NCBI RefSeq assembly: GCF_004362825.1
Contig: NZ_SNXZ01000002.1
Coordinates: 1,173,365-1,237,364, forward strand
DNA from: Labedaea rhizosphaerae
Lineage (GTDB): Bacteria; Actinomycetota; Actinomycetes; Mycobacteriales; Pseudonocardiaceae
Length of the DNA: 64,000 nt
Direction of reading: 5' to 3'
This document shows positions 59,957 through 64,000 of the stretch, in pieces. Within the stretch, counting starts at the first letter, position 1, and every line of letters starts with the position of its first letter. Made by a program: the position numbers and the translations under genes. A model generated the notes under the pieces. The model was not told the origin of the DNA. It did not search any database and saw only the letters and a list, made by a program, of their open reading frames with translations.

Positions 59957-62611
59957 CTACAGGGCCGCCCGCAGCGAGGCGATGGCCTGCGGCACGCCGG
60001 CCGGGTTGCTGCCACCGCCCTGGGCGAGGTCGGGCTTGCCGCCGCCGCGACCGCCGATGGCCTCGGCGAACGAGGGCACCAGCTTGCCGGCGGCGAGGCC
60101 GGCGTCGCGGGCGGCCGACGTGGTGGCCACGACGAAGCTGACCTTGCCCTCGGCGGCCGAGAACAGGGCGACGACGCCGGGGCGGGCACCGAGCCGGTTG
60201 CGGACCTCACTGGCCAGCTGGCGCAGGTCGTTGCCGCTCACGCCGTCGGGAGCGGCCAGGGCGACCAGGGCCGTGCCGCGCACTTCCTCGGCCTGCTCGG
60301 CGAGTGAACCGGCCGAGGACAGCAGCTGGCCGGCCCGCAGCCGCTCCAGCTCCTTCTCGGCGGTGCGCAGCCGGGTCACGGTCTGCTCGATGCGCTCGGG
60401 CAGCTCCTCCGGCTTGGCCTTGAACTGCTCGGCGAGCTGGGAGACCAGCACGTGCTCGCGGGCGAGGAACCGGAAGGCGTCCAGGCCGACCAGGGCTTCC
60501 ACGCGCCGCACGCCGGAGCCGATCGAGGCCTCCGAGAGCAGCTTGACCACGCCGATCTCGCCGGAGCGGTGCACGTGCGTGCCGCCGCAGAGCTCCTTGG
60601 AGTAGTCGCCGATGGTGATCACGCGGACCTCGTCGCCGTACTTCTCGCCGAAGAAGGCGATGGCGCCGGACTTGCGGGCCTCGTCGAGGCTGAGGATCTC
60701 CGAGCGGACGTCGTAGTCGTTCAGCAGCACGTCGTTGACCTCGTCCTCGACCTCGGCCAGCACCGAGGGCGGCACGGCCCCGGTGGGCGAGGTGAAGTCG
60801 AAGCGCAGCCGGCCGGGGGCGTTGAGCGAGCCGGCCTGGGCGGCCTGCGTGCCCAGGGCGCGCCGGACCCCGGCGTGCACGAGGTGAGTAGCTGAATGCG
60901 ACCGACTCACCGAGCGGCGGCGCGTCGGGTCGACCTTGGCGTGCACCTGGGCGTCCAGGGTGATCTCGCCGGCGGTCACCTTGCCGCGGTGCACGGACAG
61001 GCCCGCGACCGGCGTCTGCACGTCGTAGACCTCGACCTCGGCGCCGTCGGCGACGATCGTGCCGGTGTCGGCGAGCTGGCCACCGCCCTCGGCGTAGAAC
61101 GGGGTGCGGTCGAGGATCAGCTCGACCTCGGTGCCGGTCCCGGCGGCGGGCACGGCGACACCGTCGGCCAGCAGCCCGACGACCCGCGACTCCGTGGTCA
61201 GCTCGCTGTAGCCGAGGAAGTTCGTGCTGCCGTGGCTGTCGAGCACAGCGCGGTAGGCCGAGGCGTCGCCGTGGCCGGTCTTGCGGGCGGCGGCGTCGGC
61301 CTTGGCGCGCTGGCGCTGCTCGGCCATCAGCCGGCGGAAGCCGTCCTCATCGACCTTCAGGCCCTGCTCGGCCGCCATCTCCAGGGTCAGGTCGATCGGG
61401 AAGCCGTAGGTGTCGTGCAGCTGGAAGGCCTTGTCGCCGGGCAGCGTCGAACCGCCGCCGCTCTTCACCTCACCGGCGGCCATGTCGAAGATGCGCGAGC
61501 CGCTGACCAGGGTGCTGAGGAAGGCCTCCTCCTCGACCCGGACGACCTGGTCGATGCGGGCGAAGTCGGTGATCAGCTCCGGGTAGGACTCGCCCATCTC
61601 GTCGCGCACGACGGCGGCGAACTCGCCGAGCACCGGCTCGTGCACGCCGAGCAGGCGCACCGAGCGGATGATCCGGCGCAGCAAGCGGCGCAGCACGTAA
61701 CCGCGGGCCTCGTTGCCCGGCGACACGCCGTCACCGATCAGCATCACGCCGCTGCGGGCGTGGTCGGCGATCACGCGGAACCGCACGTCGTCGATCGGGT
61801 CGGCGCCGTAGCGGCGGCCGGACATCTCCTCGGCCTTGGTGATCACCGGGCGGACCAGGTCGGTCTCGTAGACGTTCGCGACGTCCTGCAGCAGGTAGGC
61901 GACACGCTCGACGCCCATGCCCGTGTCGATGTTCTTCTTCGGCAGCGAGCCGAGGATCGGGAAGTCGGTCTTGCCGCTGCCCGGACCACGCAGGTCCTGC
62001 ATGAAGACCAGGTTCCAGATCTCCAGGTAGCGGTCCTCGTCGACGACCGGGCCGCCGTCGCGGCCGTGCTCCGGGCCGCGGTCGTAGTAGATCTCCGAGC
62101 ACGGGCCGCTGGGGCCGGGCACGCCCATCGACCAGTAGTTGTCGATCATGTCGCGGCGCTGGATGCGCTCCTCGGGGATCCCGGTGAGCTTGCGCCACAA
62201 CTGGAAGGCCTCGTCGTCGTCCTCGTAGACGGTGGCCCAGATGCGGTCGGGGTCGAAGCCGTAGCCGCCCTCGTCCTGGCTGCCGGTGATCAGCTGCCAG
62301 GCCAGCTCGATGGCGCCTTCCTTGAAGTAGTCGCCGAAGGAGAAGTTCCCGGCCATCTGGAAGAACGTGTTGTGCCGGGTGGTCTTGCCGACCTCGTCGA
62401 TGTCGGGCGTGCGCACGCACTTCTGCACGCTCGTGGCGCGGTCGTAGGGCGGCGGCACCTCGCCGAGGAAGTACGGCTTGAACGGCACCATGCCGGCGTT
62501 GACGAACAGCAGGTTCGGGTCGTCCACCAGCAGCGGAGCGCTGCGGACGAGGGTGTGCCCGTTGCGTTCGAAGTGGCTCAGGAAGCGGTTGCGGATCTCA
62601 TGGGTCTGCAC
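59957..62611 (-). CDS. alaS: Alanyl-tRNA synthetase
   Basis: 884 residues. [20 protein letters not shown], catalytic-domain motif [20 protein letters not shown], editing-domain [16 protein letters not shown] and the zinc [20 protein letters not shown], then a C-Ala domain ending in [20 protein letters not shown]. Complete. GTG 62611; first gene of the alaS-ruvX-mltG-aroE run. Confidence 0.97.
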   Translation of the reverse strand: MQTHEIRNRFLSHFERNGHTLVRSAPLLVDDPNLLFVNAGMVPFKPYFLGEVPPPYDRATSVQKCVRTPDIDEVGKTTRHNTFFQMAGNFSFGDYFKEGAIELAWQLITGSQDEGGYGFDPDRIWATVYEDDDEAFQLWRKLTGIPEERIQRRDMIDNYWSMGVPGPSGPCSEIYYDRGPEHGRDGGPVVDEDRYLEIWNLVFMQDLRGPGSGKTDFPILGSLPKKNIDTGMGVERVAYLLQDVANVYETDLVRPVITKAEEMSGRRYGADPIDDVRFRVIADHARSGVMLIGDGVSPGNEARGYVLRRLLRRIIRSVRLLGVHEPVLGEFAAVVRDEMGESYPELITDFARIDQVVRVEEEAFLSTLVSGSRIFDMAAGEVKSGGGSTLPGDKAFQLHDTYGFPIDLTLEMAAEQGLKVDEDGFRRLMAEQRQRAKADAAARKTGHGDASAYRAVLDSHGSTNFLGYSELTTESRVVGLLADGVAVPAAGTGTEVELILDRTPFYAEGGGQLADTGTIVADGAEVEVYDVQTPVAGLSVHRGKVTAGEITLDAQVHAKVDPTRRRSVSRSHSATHLVHAGVRRALGTQAAQAGSLNAPGRLRFDFTSPTGAVPPSVLAEVEDEVNDVLLNDYDVRSEILSLDEARKSGAIAFFGEKYGDEVRVITIGDYSKELCGGTHVHRSGEIGVVKLLSEASIGSGVRRVEALVGLDAFRFLAREHVLVSQLAEQFKAKPEELPERIEQTVTRLRTAEKELERLRAGQLLSSAGSLAEQAEEVRGTALVALAAPDGVSGNDLRQLASEVRNRLGARPGVVALFSAAEGKVSFVVATTSAARDAGLAAGKLVPSFAEAIGGRGGGKPDLAQGGGSNPAGVPQAIASLRAAL

Positions 62612-62694
62612 GGTCGTGTCCTAGGAGAGGTCGAAGCGGGATCGTGGCGGGTCCGGCGGTCCGGCCTCGTGCCTGCGCCGCGCGCAGGCAGCGG

Positions 62695-63000
62695 TCAGCC
62701 GTCCGCCCGGCGCGCTCGCGCGTCGTGACGGGCGTAGCGGGGCGCCTCGACACGGGCGCGCCGGTACCCGGGCGTGACCCCGGACCGCTGCTCCACCACG
62801 TCGGCCAGCTCCTCTTCCCGCTCGCTCATCCCAGCCCGCACGTCGGCGCCGAACGCGCCGATCGCCCCGGCCAGCTCGCTCACCGCGTCGCCCAAGGTCG
62901 ACGCGATGCCGACGGGGGCGTTGTGCACCGTCTGCTTCGCCTTGCGCGTCAAGGCTACGCCGGCCGCGACGCCGACCCCAAGCCAGAAAAGCCGCCTCAC
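62695..63000 (-). CDS. DUF6167 family protein
   Basis: 101 residues. A short hydrophobic N-terminus (RRLFWLGVGVAAGVALTRKA) is followed by a helical charged region (REEELADVVEQR) and a basic end. Found beside DUF948 and alaS in many actinobacteria. Start GTG 63000 overlaps the DUF948 stop (GTGA). Function unknown, membrane-associated. Confidence 0.8.
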   Translation of the reverse strand: MRRLFWLGVGVAAGVALTRKAKQTVHNAPVGIASTLGDAVSELAGAIGAFGADVRAGMSEREEELADVVEQRSGVTPGYRRARVEAPRYARHDARARRADG

Positions 63001-63407
63001 TTCTTGCGTCCCTTGCGCCTGCCCCGCTGGGAGTGCTTGCCCTCGGGGTCGTTCTTCGCCTTGCGCCGTGCCCGGACGGCCTTGCTGACGCCGTAGGACA
63101 GCGCCGCGACCTTGACCAGCGGACCGCCGAGCGTCGCGGTGAACACCGAGCTCAGCGCGGACACGTTGCCGGTGACCGCCTGCGCGTTGGCCGTGATGCC
63201 GTCCACGCGCTCCAGCTGGGTGTTCACGTGGTTCAACGAGGTGTTCGCGCCCTGGAACAGCGGCTCACTGTTCATGTGGGCCTTGTGGATGGCCACCGTC
63301 GCCTCGTCGAGGGTTCGGCCGAGCTTGATCATCGCGACCGCGAAGAACGCCACGGCGATGACGAACGCGACCGCGGCGACCAGGGCGATGATCTCCCCTG
63401 TTGACAC
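62997..63407 (-). CDS. DUF948 family membrane protein
   Basis: 136 residues. One N-terminal membrane helix (IIALVAAVAFVIAVAFFAVA), a coiled helical region (LGRTLDEATVAIHKAHMNSE) and a basic tail (RRKAKNDPEGKHSQRGRRKG). AGGAGG 6 nt before GTG 63407 fixes the start. Pairs with DUF6167; possibly stress- or envelope-associated. Confidence 0.88.
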   Translation of the reverse strand: MSTGEIIALVAAVAFVIAVAFFAVAMIKLGRTLDEATVAIHKAHMNSEPLFQGANTSLNHVNTQLERVDGITANAQAVTGNVSALSSVFTATLGGPLVKVAALSYGVSKAVRARRKAKNDPEGKHSQRGRRKGRKK

Positions 63408-63520
63408 GAAACCTCCTGCGATGTGGAGCACGACCGATGTGGCCAGGGCCCGATCGATATGGGCGGGCGTCAGGCTACCGCGCGGCCGGTCGCACGGCCT
63501 GATGGCCCCGCCGGGGATGA

Positions 63521-64000
63521 TCAGGTGTTGCGGCGCACCCCGGTGTACAGCGCGGCCATGTCGTCCTCGCCGTGCCCGGCTCGCTCGGCGGCCTCGAGGT
63601 GGCGCAGAGCGGCCCGGATGCCGGTGAGGTCGTTGTCCTCGCCCGCGGCCTCGAGGACCAGGCGCGCGTCCTTCGCCGCGAGGCTGGCGGTGAAGCTCGC
63701 CGGGTACTCGCCCTTCATCATGGCGCCGCCCTTGAGGTGGGCGTAGGGCAGGTCGAGCCCGCCCCCGGAGATCGCGTCGAGGAACTGCGCCGGGTCGACA
63801 CCCAGCGTGTTCGCGAGCGCGATGCACTCCGCGACGCCGTTGGTCACGGCGAGCACCCAGGAGTTGGCGACCAGCTTGAGCTTGCTCGCCGTGCCCGCCG
63901 GACCGAGCCACATCGTGCGCGTGCCGACCGCGTCGAACACGGGCGTGCAGCGGTCCTGCACGTCCTCCGGACCGGACGCGAGGACGACCAGCTTGCCCTG
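63521..64000 (-). CDS. NAD(P)-dependent beta-hydroxyacid dehydrogenase (5' part outside window)
   Basis: The frame is open to the window edge, so only the C-terminal about 159 residues are seen. The middle catalytic segment is GPAGTASKLKLVANSWVLAV with the conserved Lys, followed by the 6-phosphogluconate/3-hydroxyisobutyrate dehydrogenase-like all-helical domain (ALANTLGVDPAQFLDAISGG; KDARLVLEAAGEDNDLTGIR). The Rossmann domain is missing from the window. Substrate cannot be assigned. Confidence 0.88.
   Translation of the reverse strand, partial: QGKLVVLASGPEDVQDRCTPVFDAVGTRTMWLGPAGTASKLKLVANSWVLAVTNGVAECIALANTLGVDPAQFLDAISGGGLDLPYAHLKGGAMMKGEYPASFTASLAAKDARLVLEAAGEDNDLTGIRAALRHLEAAERAGHGEDDMAALYTGVRRNT

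Overview
The window is high-GC DNA with the operon order and sequence style of a filamentous actinomycete, most likely Pseudonocardiales (Lentzea, Saccharothrix or Amycolatopsis-like). This rests on a BldD homologue, an actinobacterial-type integration host factor, XRE/DUF397 gene pairs, DUF5313, a PriA without helicase motifs, GTG starts, and many apparent leaderless promoters (TANNNT box 6 to 8 nt before the start codon). The genus is inferred, not proven.

Positions 1-7017 (plus strand) are the distal part of an extracellular contractile injection system (eCIS, phage-tail-like): a tube-cap LysM protein, VgrG-like spike, gp25 wedge, baseplate J, a zinc-ribbon/proline-rich membrane protein and tail protein I. 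Sheath, tube and ATPase genes must lie upstream of the window. Positions 7051-10512 look like an accessory insertion: a degenerate IS5-family element with a textbook -1 slippery heptamer, a DUF222-HNH nuclease, a 93-bp hairpin element, and a divergent MerR/methyltransferase pair sharing a perfect inverted-repeat operator. At 10.5-14.5 kb are a secreted beta-propeller protein and a second single-pass membrane protein with a cytoplasmic Ig-like half. The latter may belong to the same eCIS.

Positions 14.5-36.4 kb hold conserved housekeeping blocks, mostly on the minus strand: Rieske lipoprotein, PH protein, ribH-ribBA-ribE-rpe (no ribD), def-fmt-rsmB-flavoprotein, priA, metK, coaBC, rpoZ, gmk and mihF. 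They are broken up by accessory genes: a LysR/D-amino-acid oxidase pair, an XRE-DUF397-DUF397 cassette, an SDR, an asparaginase, and an ECF sigma/anti-sigma-like pair followed by a decayed second sigma gene. An ankyrin/beta-propeller gene sits between mihF and pyrF.

Positions 38.8-47.3 kb are the pyrimidine operon pyrR-pyrB-pyrC-(PH-like)-carA-carB-pyrF, almost entirely joined by ATGA/TGATG overlaps. Divergent from it is bldD, with a near-consensus BldD box in its own leader. Positions 48.3-63.4 kb follow the actinobacterial order nusB-efp-pepP ... aroQ-aroB-aroK-aroC-(prepilin peptidase)-aroE-mltG-ruvX-alaS. This block carries an inserted small kinase, an inserted lipoprotein, and a degenerate duplicate of the peptidase C-terminus. 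A truncated NAD-dependent dehydrogenase ends the window.

The most unexpected signal is a family of 22-bp tandem repeats (GYGTGTCCCMCRYTCNNGCCGG-like) at four separate intergenic sites (about 23.6, 31.7, 32.1 and 48.1 kb). A 122-bp MITE-like hairpin lies between two of the arrays.
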